Positions 15,940 to 24,304 of a stretch of 64,000 bases of DNA are shown one piece after another. The translations under genes were made by a program, and so were the position numbers. Under the pieces are notes generated by a model. That model ran no database searches and was not told the origin of the DNA. It was given only the letters and a program-made list of their open reading frames with translations. Each line of letters starts with the position of its first letter. Position 1 is the first letter of the stretch. The stretch comes from Hyphomicrobiales bacterium (GTDB lineage Bacteria; Pseudomonadota; Alphaproteobacteria; Rhizobiales; NORP267), in NCBI GenBank assembly GCA_021775875.1, contig JAJFHA010000018.1, positions 1 to 64,000 of the forward strand, given 5' to 3'.

Positions 15940-17565
15940 TCAGCCTTCCTTCAGGGTTTGCCGTAGCCCCATATAGAGACTGACACACATGGCCAGCAGG
16001 ACGATCGTGAACGGGAAGCCCGTTGACACCGCCATGGCCTGCAACGCGGTCAGGGCTTGCGACCCGCCCACCAGCAGCAGGACGGCTGCCACGATGCCTT
16101 CAAACGTGCACCAGAAGACCCGTTGCGCTGCGGGCGCATCGGTCTTGCCGCCAGCCGTGATGGTATCGATCACCAGCGAGCCGGAATCTGATGAGGTAAC
16201 AAAGAATACCAACACCAAAATGATCCCAAGGAACGAAGTGATTGTTGCCAGCGGCAACGGTTCCAGCATCACGAACAACTTCAATGGAAGAGCCGCGTCT
16301 TTGACCGGAGCAGCAGCATCCGCGATCACTTGGGTTACCGCCGTACCGCCAAATGCACCCATCCACAAAACCGATACGAATGTTGGAATGACAATCACGC
16401 AGAAAATGAATTCGCGGATCGTGCGACCGCGGGATACGCGGGCGATGAACATGCCGACAAATGGCGACCATGAAATCCACCAGGCCCAGTAGAACGATGT
16501 CCAGCCCTGGCTGAAGTTGGCGTCTTCACGACCAAACGGCATCGAGAGCGGGATGACTTCTTTCACGTATGCAATGCCGCCGGATACGATCGTATCGAAG
16601 ATGGCACCTGTCGGGCCAACGATGATGACGAACAAAAGCAACAAAGCTGCGAGGGCGATATTGATCTCGGAAAGAATTTTCACACCGCCATCAAGCCCGC
16701 GCAGAACTGATATCAGTGCCATCCCTGTAATGATGGCGATCAACACTACTTTCGCAACATTGCCGGTGCCCCAGCCAAACAGGAAGTTGAGACCCGCAAG
16801 CGCTTGCTCGGTACCAAAGCCCAATGATGTGGCAAGGCCGAACAGGGTGGCAAATACGGCGAGGGTATCGATGGCGTGACCCCACCAGCCCCAAACCCGT
16901 TCACCGAGCAGGGGATAGAATGCCGACCTTAAGGTAAGCGGCAGGCCGCGATTATAGGTGAAGAATGCAAGCGATAACGCAACCACTGCGTAGATCGCCC
17001 AAGGGTGAAGCGCCCAATGGAAAATTGTTGCAGCCATGCCCAGATTGCGCGCAGCAATCGGGTCACCAACAGCCGCCCCAAGCGGAGCCCAGTCGGTACG
17101 TGCACCGTCTACAACGCTGATACCGCCCATCGATGAGGCATAATGCGACATGGGTTCGGAAACGCCGAAAAACATCAGGCCAATGCCCATGCCAGCGGCG
17201 AACAACATCGCGAACCAGCCCAGATAGCCATAATCGGGCTTGGCGTCTTTACCACCCAATCTGATTTTGCCCATCGGGGTGACCATCAAAAAGATGCAAA
17301 ACAGCACAAAAATATTGGCTGAACCGAGGAAAAACCAGTCAAAGTTAGATGTCAGGAACGGTCGCAGCCAGCCGAAAAATTCGGTGGCACCTTCCTGAAA
17401 CATCAGGGTTACAAGAACGAATGCGATGATCGACAAGCCCGAAATCAAAAAGACTGGATTGTGAATGTCGAGACCGAATGGAGTAATATTGTGTTGCCCG
17501 GTTTCATAATCTGTATCAACCGGATGTGGTGCTTCCTGCTCGGAAGTATCAGATGAGTCCGCCAT
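15940..17565 (-). CDS. BCCT-family betaine/carnitine/choline-type transporter
   Basis: This 541-residue protein has about twelve membrane segments and the BCCT core motif WTSFYWAWWISWSPFVGMFIARVSRG split across helices 8 and 9 (WAWWISWSP and GMFIARVSRG visible). The first 45 residues are acidic and hydrophilic. GGGAGGAG upstream of ATG 17565 favours that start over TTG at 17589. Such carriers take up glycine betaine, choline, carnitine or DMSP with sodium or protons. The exact substrate is not decidable. It has its own terminator, and a 353-base leader region with a hairpin. Confidence 0.92.
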   Translation of the reverse strand: MADSSDTSEQEAPHPVDTDYETGQHNITPFGLDIHNPVFLISGLSIIAFVLVTLMFQEGATEFFGWLRPFLTSNFDWFFLGSANIFVLFCIFLMVTPMGKIRLGGKDAKPDYGYLGWFAMLFAAGMGIGLMFFGVSEPMSHYASSMGGISVVDGARTDWAPLGAAVGDPIAARNLGMAATIFHWALHPWAIYAVVALSLAFFTYNRGLPLTLRSAFYPLLGERVWGWWGHAIDTLAVFATLFGLATSLGFGTEQALAGLNFLFGWGTGNVAKVVLIAIITGMALISVLRGLDGGVKILSEINIALAALLLLFVIIVGPTGAIFDTIVSGGIAYVKEVIPLSMPFGREDANFSQGWTSFYWAWWISWSPFVGMFIARVSRGRTIREFIFCVIVIPTFVSVLWMGAFGGTAVTQVIADAAAPVKDAALPLKLFVMLEPLPLATITSFLGIILVLVFFVTSSDSGSLVIDTITAGGKTDAPAAQRVFWCTFEGIVAAVLLLVGGSQALTALQAMAVSTGFPFTIVLLAMCVSLYMGLRQTLKEG

Positions 17566-17589
17566 GTCTGGCTCCTCCCATTGAATCAA

Positions 17590-17942
17590 TTAGCGTGCCG
17601 GTTTTCCGGCATCTATCATTTTGTGGCAGGCAAAAACTGGCAATATTTCGTGCGCCTACGGTATAATAAAATAAATGTGGCGAACCGGGGCAACTGATCA
17701 ATGAGCGACGTTTATGTGACAATTTACGACTTTCGTCTAATTTGCTGTAATCCTGCTTTGATTTGTGGATTTTCGTAAAAAGACATATAAATTCAATATC
17801 TTAAATATAAAAATGTCACACTCATGAAGCGAATTTCGTTTTTGCAGACATGAAAGGCATTCACTTCGCCGCCGAAAATGGTAAGGACCGGAAAAGGCGG
17901 GTTTAACCGTCTTTCGGATTGGATCTTTAGGGAGACAGCGGC
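17590..17942. other. Intergenic region between divergent BCCT and hydroxyisourate hydrolase genes
   Basis: No gene is visible in this AT-rich gap. It holds a perfect 6-bp hairpin (TGCCGG-TTTT-CCGGCA, 17596-17611) in the 5' leader of the BCCT transcript, 31 bases from its start. An imperfect GCGAATTTCG palindrome lies near 17829-17838. Promoters for both neighbours must be here, but no clear consensus pair was found. Confidence 0.5.
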
Positions 17943-18296
17943 ATGGCCGGTATCACCACACATATTCTGGATGTGTCAGGAGGAATTCCCGCTACCGGGG
18001 TGAGCGTAGAATTATATCGGCAATCCGGCGAGACCTGGGACATGGTCCGTGAATTGGTGACCAATGTCGACGGGCGGACCGATGAGCCGATCCTCAAACC
18101 TGAAGAAACCACGATTGCGGTCTACGAATTGCGGTTTCATATCGGCGATTATTTTGCTGCCAAAAACAATGACGAAGACGACGTGCCGTTTCTGGATATT
18201 GTCCCGGTCCGGTTTTCAATTTCTGAATTGACCCGGCATTACCACGTTCCCCTGCTTGTCGCGCCCTGGTCCTACACAACTTACCGGGGCAGTTGA
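17943..18296 (+). CDS. uraH: 5-hydroxyisourate hydrolase
   Basis: This 117-residue transthyretin-like enzyme hydrolyses 5-hydroxyisourate to OHCU in urate breakdown. The family's C-terminal signature HYHVPLL ... PWSYTTYRGS is intact, as are N-terminal H7 and R45-region residues of the active site. Unusually, no urate oxidase, OHCU decarboxylase or allantoinase is near it. It is followed, 166 bases on, by the ketopantoate-reductase-like gene. Function is well supported by family; pathway partners must be elsewhere. Confidence 0.93.
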   Translation: MAGITTHILDVSGGIPATGVSVELYRQSGETWDMVRELVTNVDGRTDEPILKPEETTIAVYELRFHIGDYFAAKNNDEDDVPFLDIVPVRFSISELTRHYHVPLLVAPWSYTTYRGS

Positions 18297-18462
18297 CTGT
18301 TTCCGGGCATTTTTCGCTGAAAGCGCAAAATTGTAAAAACTGTATGTCCCTTTCCGGCATTGTCTGCTTGCCCCGATCTTGGGAAAATCAGGCAAGTTGC
18401 TTTAGGTGAATGTTGCTCTGGAAAATTTTATCCGGGTGCAAAAATCAGGAATGAGGAAGACC

Positions 18463-19530
18463 ATGTCCGCTAAATACAACATGCTCGCAATGGGCGCATC
18501 TTACGGATCTCTGCTAGGCATCAAGATGCTGATGGCGGGTCATAACATCAAGTTTGTATGCTTGCCCGAAGAAGCCGATCTGATCAATGCCGAAGGAATT
18601 ACGGTCCGTCTGCCGGTGCGTGGTCAGGACGAACTTATTGAGATTAAATCATCTGATTATGCTGGTCAGGTATCGGCCGCCAGCCCGGACAATGTTGACC
18701 CAGCAGACTATGATCTGGTCGCCTTGGCCATGCAGGAACCTCAATACCGCTCACCTGGTGTCCGCGAATTGCTCGACAAGGTTGCCAAATCCGGCAAGCC
18801 TTGCATGTCGATCATGAACATGCCGCCGCTGCCATATCTTGCGCGCATTCCGGGCCTCGATACCTCCGCCCTGACAGATTGTTATACCGACGCCACGGTC
18901 TGGGAGAATTTTGACCCGAGCCGGATCACGCTTGCAAGCCCCGACCCTCAGGCATTCCGTCCGCCCGAAGAACCAGCCAACGTTTTGCAGGTTGCACTAC
19001 CAACAAATTTCAAAGTGGCTCGGTTTGAATCTGATGACGACACTGCCATGATCCGCCAGATCCAGAGCGACATTGAAGCGCTGCGGTATGACACCGGCAA
19101 CGGCGAAGTAGAACTTCCGGTCAAGTTGAAGGTTCACGAGTCGGTTTTTGTGCCGCTTGCCAAATGGTGCATGTTGCTGACCGGCAATTACCGTTGCATT
19201 GGCGTCGATGAAGCCCGCTCGATCCGCGAAGCTGTCCACACCGATCTGGACCAGTCTCGCGAAGTTTATGAATGGGTCGGCGCACTATGCCGCCAACTCG
19301 GAGCGGATGCTGGCGATCAGGTGCCGTTTGAAAAATACGCTAACGCAGCGCAAGGACTTGCCAAACCATCGTCAGCTGCCCGTGCGTTGTTTGCCGGTGC
19401 GCCAAATATTGAGCGCGTTGACAAGCTGGTTCAGAAAATTGCCGCCCAGCAAGGCAAGCAATGGGACCTGATCGATGAAATTGTCGCTCGTGTCGATGCC
19501 CGCCTGGAGATGAACCGCAAGGCGTCCTGA
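18463..19530 (+). CDS. Ketopantoate reductase-like dehydrogenase
   Basis: This 355-residue protein has an N-terminal Rossmann fold of the ketopantoate reductase (ApbA/PanE) type, with the motif MGASYGSLLGIKMLMAGH at residues 8-25. The C-terminal half is only loosely like PanE and is longer than usual. ATG 18463 is preferred because GAGGAAG lies at the right distance; a GTG at 18406 is possible. True PanE function is doubtful, as divergent relatives act on other 2-oxo or opine-like substrates. It lies just before the MarR-controlled D-amino-acid cluster. Confidence 0.7.
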   Translation: MSAKYNMLAMGASYGSLLGIKMLMAGHNIKFVCLPEEADLINAEGITVRLPVRGQDELIEIKSSDYAGQVSAASPDNVDPADYDLVALAMQEPQYRSPGVRELLDKVAKSGKPCMSIMNMPPLPYLARIPGLDTSALTDCYTDATVWENFDPSRITLASPDPQAFRPPEEPANVLQVALPTNFKVARFESDDDTAMIRQIQSDIEALRYDTGNGEVELPVKLKVHESVFVPLAKWCMLLTGNYRCIGVDEARSIREAVHTDLDQSREVYEWVGALCRQLGADAGDQVPFEKYANAAQGLAKPSSAARALFAGAPNIERVDKLVQKIAAQQGKQWDLIDEIVARVDARLEMNRKAS

Positions 19531-19592
19531 TTTCGACCCGCTAGCTTTTCTATTTTGGGTTTTGACAAGTAGCGGGTTTTGCTTTATCAAAT

Positions 19593-19610
19593 TTGTTGCA
19601 TATACAACTT
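19593..19610. promoter_or_regulatory. Candidate MarR operator, upstream of the marR-like gene
   Basis: TTGTTGCATATACAACTT contains the arms GTTG and CAAC and matches 13 of 18 positions of the palindrome at 20102-20119. It ends 33 bases before the regulator start, which suggests autoregulation. Confidence 0.7.
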
Positions 19611-19643
19611 TGAAGGAATATTGGGCCGTATATAGAGAATTCA

Positions 19644-20084
19644 ATGGTTTCAGAGGTTTCAGAAGAAAATCATGTTGATCGCGAGATCAGTTGCATTGCT
19701 TTCCGGTTGCGCCGGTTGGCGCGGCTGGCCACCCGCTATTATGAACGTGAACTAAAAGGCACCGGCCTGACCGTCCAGCAATTCTCGATGATAAACATAT
19801 TGGGCACCCGCGGCCCAATCAATGCGGGTGATCTGGCGAATATCCTTGATCTGGAAAAATCAACCCTCAGTCGTAATGCCATGGTTCTGAAAAAGCTGGG
19901 TTTCATTGCCCTGGCCTTTGATGAAATGGGCCGAGCGCCGCTGACCCTGACGCCAAAGGGTGAGAAGATACTGGCCAGGGCAATGCCAAAATGGAGAAAA
20001 GCCCAGGCCGCTGCCCATCAGGCTATTGGCGACGATGGCTGGACCATGCTCGACCGGATGGTCACAGCACTGGAATTTAAATAG
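19644..20084 (+). CDS. MarR-family transcriptional regulator
   Basis: This 146-residue protein has a MarR winged helix-turn-helix at about residues 45-110 (GDLANILDLEKSTLSRNAMVLKK), with dimerising helices at both ends. It precedes a DMT carrier, RidA, DadA and a racemase-family gene on the same strand. Two matching palindromes, one before this gene and one before the DMT gene, make it the likely repressor of both units. The ligand is unknown but could be a D-amino acid or a related imine/keto acid, by context only. Confidence 0.92.
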   Translation: MVSEVSEENHVDREISCIAFRLRRLARLATRYYERELKGTGLTVQQFSMINILGTRGPINAGDLANILDLEKSTLSRNAMVLKKLGFIALAFDEMGRAPLTLTPKGEKILARAMPKWRKAQAAAHQAIGDDGWTMLDRMVTALEFK

Positions 20085-20101
20085 AAAATTTTTTACCCAA
20101 C

Positions 20102-20119
20102 AAGTTGTAACTACAACTT
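20102..20119. promoter_or_regulatory. Candidate MarR operator, upstream of the DMT–ridA–dadA operon
   Basis: AAGTTGTA-AC-TACAACTT is a perfect inverted repeat with 8-bp arms. It ends 17 bases before the DMT start, where bound protein would block transcription. The same TACAACTT half with following TTG occurs at 19603-19612. Confidence 0.8.
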
Positions 20120-20136
20120 TGAGTATGGAGACCTGA

Positions 20137-21072
20137 ATGTCATCTGCAAATGTCCCGGATAACCCGCCGAAAGCCAATCTCTCCATGGGCATTGTCGAAT
20201 GGCTGATATTGCTGGCCACCGCGACCATGCTTGGCAGCGCGTTCCTGTTTGCCAAAGTTGCGATTGATGAAGTTCCACCCTTGACCATCGCCGCTGTTCG
20301 CGCGGGTCTGGCTTTGCCGCTGGTATGGGGATTCATGAAACTGAAAAACCTTCGGCTACCGCCTCCGGGTGCAACATGGGGACCGCTGATCCTGATCGGG
20401 CTGCTTGCCGGGGCCATTCCGTTTGCCACCATAGCGCTCGGCCAACGCTACATTTCCAGCGGTCTTGGCGGCATCCTGTTCGCTACCATCCCCGTATTCA
20501 GTGTCATCCTGACGCCCCTGATCACCAGAGAAGAGAGGTTTTCAACACCTCGGCTTATAGGTGCCGGGGTCGGTCTGTTGGGTGTGATTATCGTTATCGG
20601 CCCGGCGGCGCTCGCTGGTTTGAATCAGCATTTGTTTGGCGCGGCGGTAACCCTGTGCGCGGCTCTGGCCTATGCCCTTGGGACAATCCTGGCGCGGCGA
20701 CAGATATCGACCCCGCCAACCGTCATTGCAGCGGCCCAATTGCTTGTCGCCACCCTCGTCCTTCTTCCCCTCAGCCTGATTGCGGACCAACCCTGGAACC
20801 TGACGCCCGGCATCGCGGCCCTCTCCAGCCTTGCCGGGTTGGCATTGTTCTCAACCGCCATTCCGATGGTGTTGTTGTTCTGGTTGGTCCGCAACGCCGG
20901 CGCTATAAATGCGTCCCTCGTAACCCTCTTCATCCCCTTGGTGGCGGTCGGCCTCGGGGCGCTCATTCTGGACGAGCGTCTGCCCTGGCAGGGCCTTGTC
21001 GGTCTTGCTGTCATCCTGGCGAGCGCCGCCTTTATTGCTCGTCAGGCCAGCAAATCCGCAAAGCCCCGATAA
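20137..21072 (+). CDS. EamA/DMT-family transporter
   Basis: This 311-residue protein has ten hydrophobic segments in two EamA repeats (for example GSAFLFAKVAIDEVPPLTIA in helix 2 and its loop). GGAG lies before the ATG. It is the first gene after the MarR palindrome and is followed by RidA 86 bases on. Exporters of this type often move amino acids or their derivatives; here the neighbours suggest an amino acid or its toxic intermediate, by inference. Confidence 0.88.
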   Translation: MSSANVPDNPPKANLSMGIVEWLILLATATMLGSAFLFAKVAIDEVPPLTIAAVRAGLALPLVWGFMKLKNLRLPPPGATWGPLILIGLLAGAIPFATIALGQRYISSGLGGILFATIPVFSVILTPLITREERFSTPRLIGAGVGLLGVIIVIGPAALAGLNQHLFGAAVTLCAALAYALGTILARRQISTPPTVIAAAQLLVATLVLLPLSLIADQPWNLTPGIAALSSLAGLALFSTAIPMVLLFWLVRNAGAINASLVTLFIPLVAVGLGALILDERLPWQGLVGLAVILASAAFIARQASKSAKPR

Positions 21073-21158
21073 AGCAGTCACAGGTAAATTTATCCACCCC
21101 CTTGACCCTGCCGGTCGGGTCGCTGAAACTTGTGGCAATCAAAAAGGGGACAAAAACA

Positions 21159-21512
21159 ATGACACTCAAACGCATCAAAGTCGGCGACCGCATGAGCCAG
21201 GCCGTTATCCATAACGGCGTTGTCGCAACCGCAGGTCAGGTGGCCCAGGGCGCCCCCGGCGGCACCATGGCCGAGCAGACGGCTGATATTTTGAAGGCCA
21301 TCGACGCATTGTTGGCGGAAGCGGGCACCGATAAATCAAAAGCCATTTCGGCAATGATCTGGATCACCGATATGGCGGATTTTGCGGAGATGAACAAAGT
21401 CTGGGACGCTTGGGTTTCGCCCGGTAATGCGCCCGGTCGTGCGTGTGTCGAATCTAAACTGGCCGCACCGCAATTCAACGTAGAGATCGCGATCACAGCC
21501 GCGGTCGAATAA
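21159..21512 (+). CDS. RidA/YjgF-family enamine/imine deaminase
   Basis: This 117-residue protein is of the RidA/YER057c/UK114 family, which hydrolyses reactive enamines or imines formed by amino acid oxidases and dehydratases. The C-terminal PGRACVESKLAAPQFNVEI segment is the family signature, with the substrate-binding Arg in GRAC. AAGGGG precedes the ATG. It sits directly before DadA, whose product is an imino acid, so removal of that intermediate is the natural role. The start is well defined. Confidence 0.92.
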   Translation: MTLKRIKVGDRMSQAVIHNGVVATAGQVAQGAPGGTMAEQTADILKAIDALLAEAGTDKSKAISAMIWITDMADFAEMNKVWDAWVSPGNAPGRACVESKLAAPQFNVEIAITAAVE

Positions 21513-21529
21513 TCCGCCGGAGACGAGCC

Positions 21530-22777
21530 ATGCAAATTATGGTTTTGGGAGCGGGTGTCGTTGGGGTTGCTGCCGCGTGGCAATTACTCAAGGACGGCCA
21601 TGAAGTCACGGTCATTGACCGGGCAGATGGACCTGCGACTTTCACCAGTTTTGGCAATGCCGGGCTGGTCGCGCCCGGTCATTCCTATGCCTGGTCGTCG
21701 CCCGTGGCACCGGGTATGATGTTTAAATCATTGTTGAACCGGGATCAGGCAATCCGCTTTTCGCCGAAATTCTCTGTTGCCCAATGGCGCTGGATCGGCA
21801 AATTTATGAAACAATGCAACGCCGAAAGCGCGGCGCTGAATACCGCCCGCAAATCTCAACTTTGCATCTATTCACAAGCGATGCTCAACGAAGTGGTCGC
21901 GGAAACCGGTGTGAAATATGACGGCCTTGATGGCGGACTGATTTATTTCTACCGGACTAAGGCGGCATTTGATGCAGCCGTGACCCGCGCTCAAATATTG
22001 CGTGATAACAGGTTACAGATCGATGTGCTGGACCGGGACCAGACCGTCGCCAAAGACCCTGGCCTTGCACCCGCCGCCGACCAGATTGTCGGGTCTTTGC
22101 TGGCACCGACCGATGGCAGTGGGGATTCCAATCTGTTCACAATCGCGCTTGCCAGAAAATGCGCCGATGCCGGATGCACATTTCGCTACGGCGAAGAGAT
22201 CAAAAACGTGCGCACCAAGGGCAACGAGGTTACGTCAATCGTCACCAGCAAGGGCGAATTATCCGCCGACGCTTATGTGCTTTGCCTCGGGGTATACAGC
22301 CCCCATCTGGCGCGCCAGTTGAATATCGATCTGCCGATCTATCCGGTGAAAGGATATTCGGCGACGTTGAAGATTTCGGACCCGGAAAGAGCGCCGCAAA
22401 TTGGCGGCGTGGATGAAGAGAACCTGCTCGCCTATTGCCCGATGGGTGATCGGTTACGTCTGACCGCAACGGCAGAAATTGCTGGCTATTCGACATCCTT
22501 CAAACCTTCTGATTTCAGCGCCATGTTGTCGAAAGCCAAAGCTTTGTTCGACAGCGCGGTGGATTTCGATACGCCTGAATATTGGGCGGGTTTGCGGCCC
22601 ATGACGCCAACCGGGTTGCCGATCATCGACCGCTCACCATTTGAGAATTTATGGATCAATACCGGCCACGGCCATATGGGCTGGACCATGTCAAACGGGG
22701 CGGCTCGTATTCTCGCTGATTTGGTCGCACAGAAACAGCCAAGTGTCGCACGGGATGGAATGCGGTATGACGCCTGA
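21530..22777 (+). CDS. dadA: D-amino acid dehydrogenase small-subunit type FAD oxidoreductase
   Basis: This 415-residue protein of the DAO family has an N-terminal FAD-binding motif VLGAGVVGVAAAWQLLKDGHEVTVID and a C-terminal GLRPMTPTGLPIIDR segment followed by TGHGHMGWTMS, as in DadA. It should oxidise D-amino acids to 2-oxo acids and ammonia, passing electrons to the respiratory chain. GGAG before the ATG and a 17-base gap place it in one operon with ridA. The substrate may be D-alanine or a D-amino acid made by the racemase-like enzyme that follows. Confidence 0.88.
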   Translation: MQIMVLGAGVVGVAAAWQLLKDGHEVTVIDRADGPATFTSFGNAGLVAPGHSYAWSSPVAPGMMFKSLLNRDQAIRFSPKFSVAQWRWIGKFMKQCNAESAALNTARKSQLCIYSQAMLNEVVAETGVKYDGLDGGLIYFYRTKAAFDAAVTRAQILRDNRLQIDVLDRDQTVAKDPGLAPAADQIVGSLLAPTDGSGDSNLFTIALARKCADAGCTFRYGEEIKNVRTKGNEVTSIVTSKGELSADAYVLCLGVYSPHLARQLNIDLPIYPVKGYSATLKISDPERAPQIGGVDEENLLAYCPMGDRLRLTATAEIAGYSTSFKPSDFSAMLSKAKALFDSAVDFDTPEYWAGLRPMTPTGLPIIDRSPFENLWINTGHGHMGWTMSNGAARILADLVAQKQPSVARDGMRYDA

Positions 22778-22790
22778 GGGAGATGTGGCC

Positions 22791-23561
22791 ATGAGCCAAT
22801 GCGAAATAATCGAGAATATTCCCTTCACCACCGATGCCGGGATCGGTGCGCGGGCACGTATTGGCGTCGTAGTGCTCGCGACCGACTATACGGTTGAGCA
22901 CGAATTCCGGAAAATTTTCACAATCCCGGATGTGGATTATTACGAAGCGCGGATTAAAAACTCCACCGCAATTACGCCCGAAAGCCTTGCCGCCATGGGG
23001 CCGCTGATCACAGATACGGTTGATTTGATCCTGCCCGGCGACAAGCTGGACGTGGTGGCGTTTGGTTGCACCTCGGCATCAATGGTGATGGGGGCAGAAG
23101 CCATCACCAAACGCATCCACGCCGCCCGGCCTGACACCAAAGCCACCAATCCGATCAGCGCCGCGTTCGCCGCTTTTGATGCGTTTGGCGCAAAGAAAAT
23201 TGCGGTGCTGACCCCGTACCGCCAGGACGTCAACGACATCGTCCAGAATTATATCGAGACGGGCGGCTATCAAGTTCCTGTCTTTGGCTCGTTCAATGAA
23301 GAGCATGACCCGACGGTTGCTGCGATCGATACAGCGAGCCTGCGCAACGCCGTAGAGACGATCACCAAAGACCGGGACGTGGATTGCGTATTTGTTTCCT
23401 GCACCTCAGTCCGCCTTGTGAATGCAGTTGCTGATATCGAAGCCGATCTGGATATACCGATTACATCCTCCAACCACGCCATGGCCTGGCATTGCCTGCG
23501 ACTTGCTGGTGTCACGGATAAAATGGATGGCCTGGGCAGGTTGTTCCAACTGGCGCTGTAA
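22791..23561 (+). CDS. Aspartate/glutamate racemase or maleate isomerase family protein
   Basis: This 256-residue enzyme has two catalytic-type cysteines, C93 (FGCTSAS) and C204 (VSCTSVR), in the two symmetric halves typical of Asp/Glu racemase, maleate isomerase, arylmalonate decarboxylase and EutA-like proteins. GGGAG lies nine bases before ATG 22791. It starts 13 bases after dadA and is the last gene of the operon. A racemase or cis-trans isomerase that feeds DadA is the likely role; which substrate is not clear. Confidence 0.85.
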   Translation: MSQCEIIENIPFTTDAGIGARARIGVVVLATDYTVEHEFRKIFTIPDVDYYEARIKNSTAITPESLAAMGPLITDTVDLILPGDKLDVVAFGCTSASMVMGAEAITKRIHAARPDTKATNPISAAFAAFDAFGAKKIAVLTPYRQDVNDIVQNYIETGGYQVPVFGSFNEEHDPTVAAIDTASLRNAVETITKDRDVDCVFVSCTSVRLVNAVADIEADLDIPITSSNHAMAWHCLRLAGVTDKMDGLGRLFQLAL

Positions 23562-23855
23562 TTATATCGAACTCGAATAAGGGAGCGTAATTGTCCAGAT
23601 CCGGGCAATCTATTTCAAAGCCTCCTGAAGTGGGTTACCCCCCATTTGTAGATGGTCGGCGAGCATCACCATTCTGGCTATGGAAGTGATCCTCTCTAGC
23701 GGCATGGCCAGACGCTGTTTTTGTCGATCCAATCGATCTTTTTTGTAATGAACAAAGGTGTCAGTTGATTGAACAAGGTAATATCTATTATGAAGAAACA
23801 CATCACCAGACGGTTCAATCAGAATTCGTGAAATTAGAAGTAGGAAGCCTGTAAC
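23562..23855. other. Intergenic region with no visible gene
   Basis: These 294 bases between the racemase-like gene and the GFA gene hold no convincing open frame, terminator or repeat. Transcription of the GFA gene must start here or read through. Confidence 0.4.
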
Positions 23856-24281
23856 ATGACCAGCATCAAGGGAAGCTGCCTTTGCGGATCTGTTGAATTT
23901 GAAATTTCTGCGGAGCCAAAATTTGTAGGCAATTGTTATTGCGAGGATTGTCGTAAATCGAGCGGAACCGGCCATTGCACCAATATCATTGTGCAGGCGG
24001 ATGGTGTATCAGTCACCGGAGATTTGAAATTCTTTGATCAACCGGCAGATAGTGGCAACGTCATCAGCCGCGGGTTTTGCCCCGATTGCGGGTCAGCGAT
24101 TATGACCCGAAATTCCGTAAGACCGCATATGGTCGGCGTGCGTGCCTCAAGCCTTGATGACCCGGATCAGATTACACCCGGTGTCAACGTTTATACCTGT
24201 CGTGCGCCATCTTGGGACCAGCCTGACGAAAGCATTGCGTCGTTTGATAAAATGCCACCGCCTGCTCCGGCTTCCTCGTAA
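23856..24281 (+). CDS. GFA-family (CENP-V/glutathione-dependent formaldehyde-activating type) protein
   Basis: This 141-residue protein has the zinc-binding pattern of the GFA fold: CLCG near residue 8, CYCEDCRKSSG near residue 27, and FCPDCGS near residue 73. Most members do not act on formaldehyde; their functions are unknown. The gene is followed 23 bases later by a methyltransferase. No signs of operon linkage to the racemase cluster are seen. The family call is firm, the role is not. Confidence 0.9.
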   Translation: MTSIKGSCLCGSVEFEISAEPKFVGNCYCEDCRKSSGTGHCTNIIVQADGVSVTGDLKFFDQPADSGNVISRGFCPDCGSAIMTRNSVRPHMVGVRASSLDDPDQITPGVNVYTCRAPSWDQPDESIASFDKMPPPAPASS

Positions 24282-24304
24282 TTTCAAAGACCACAATAGG
24301 GTAG

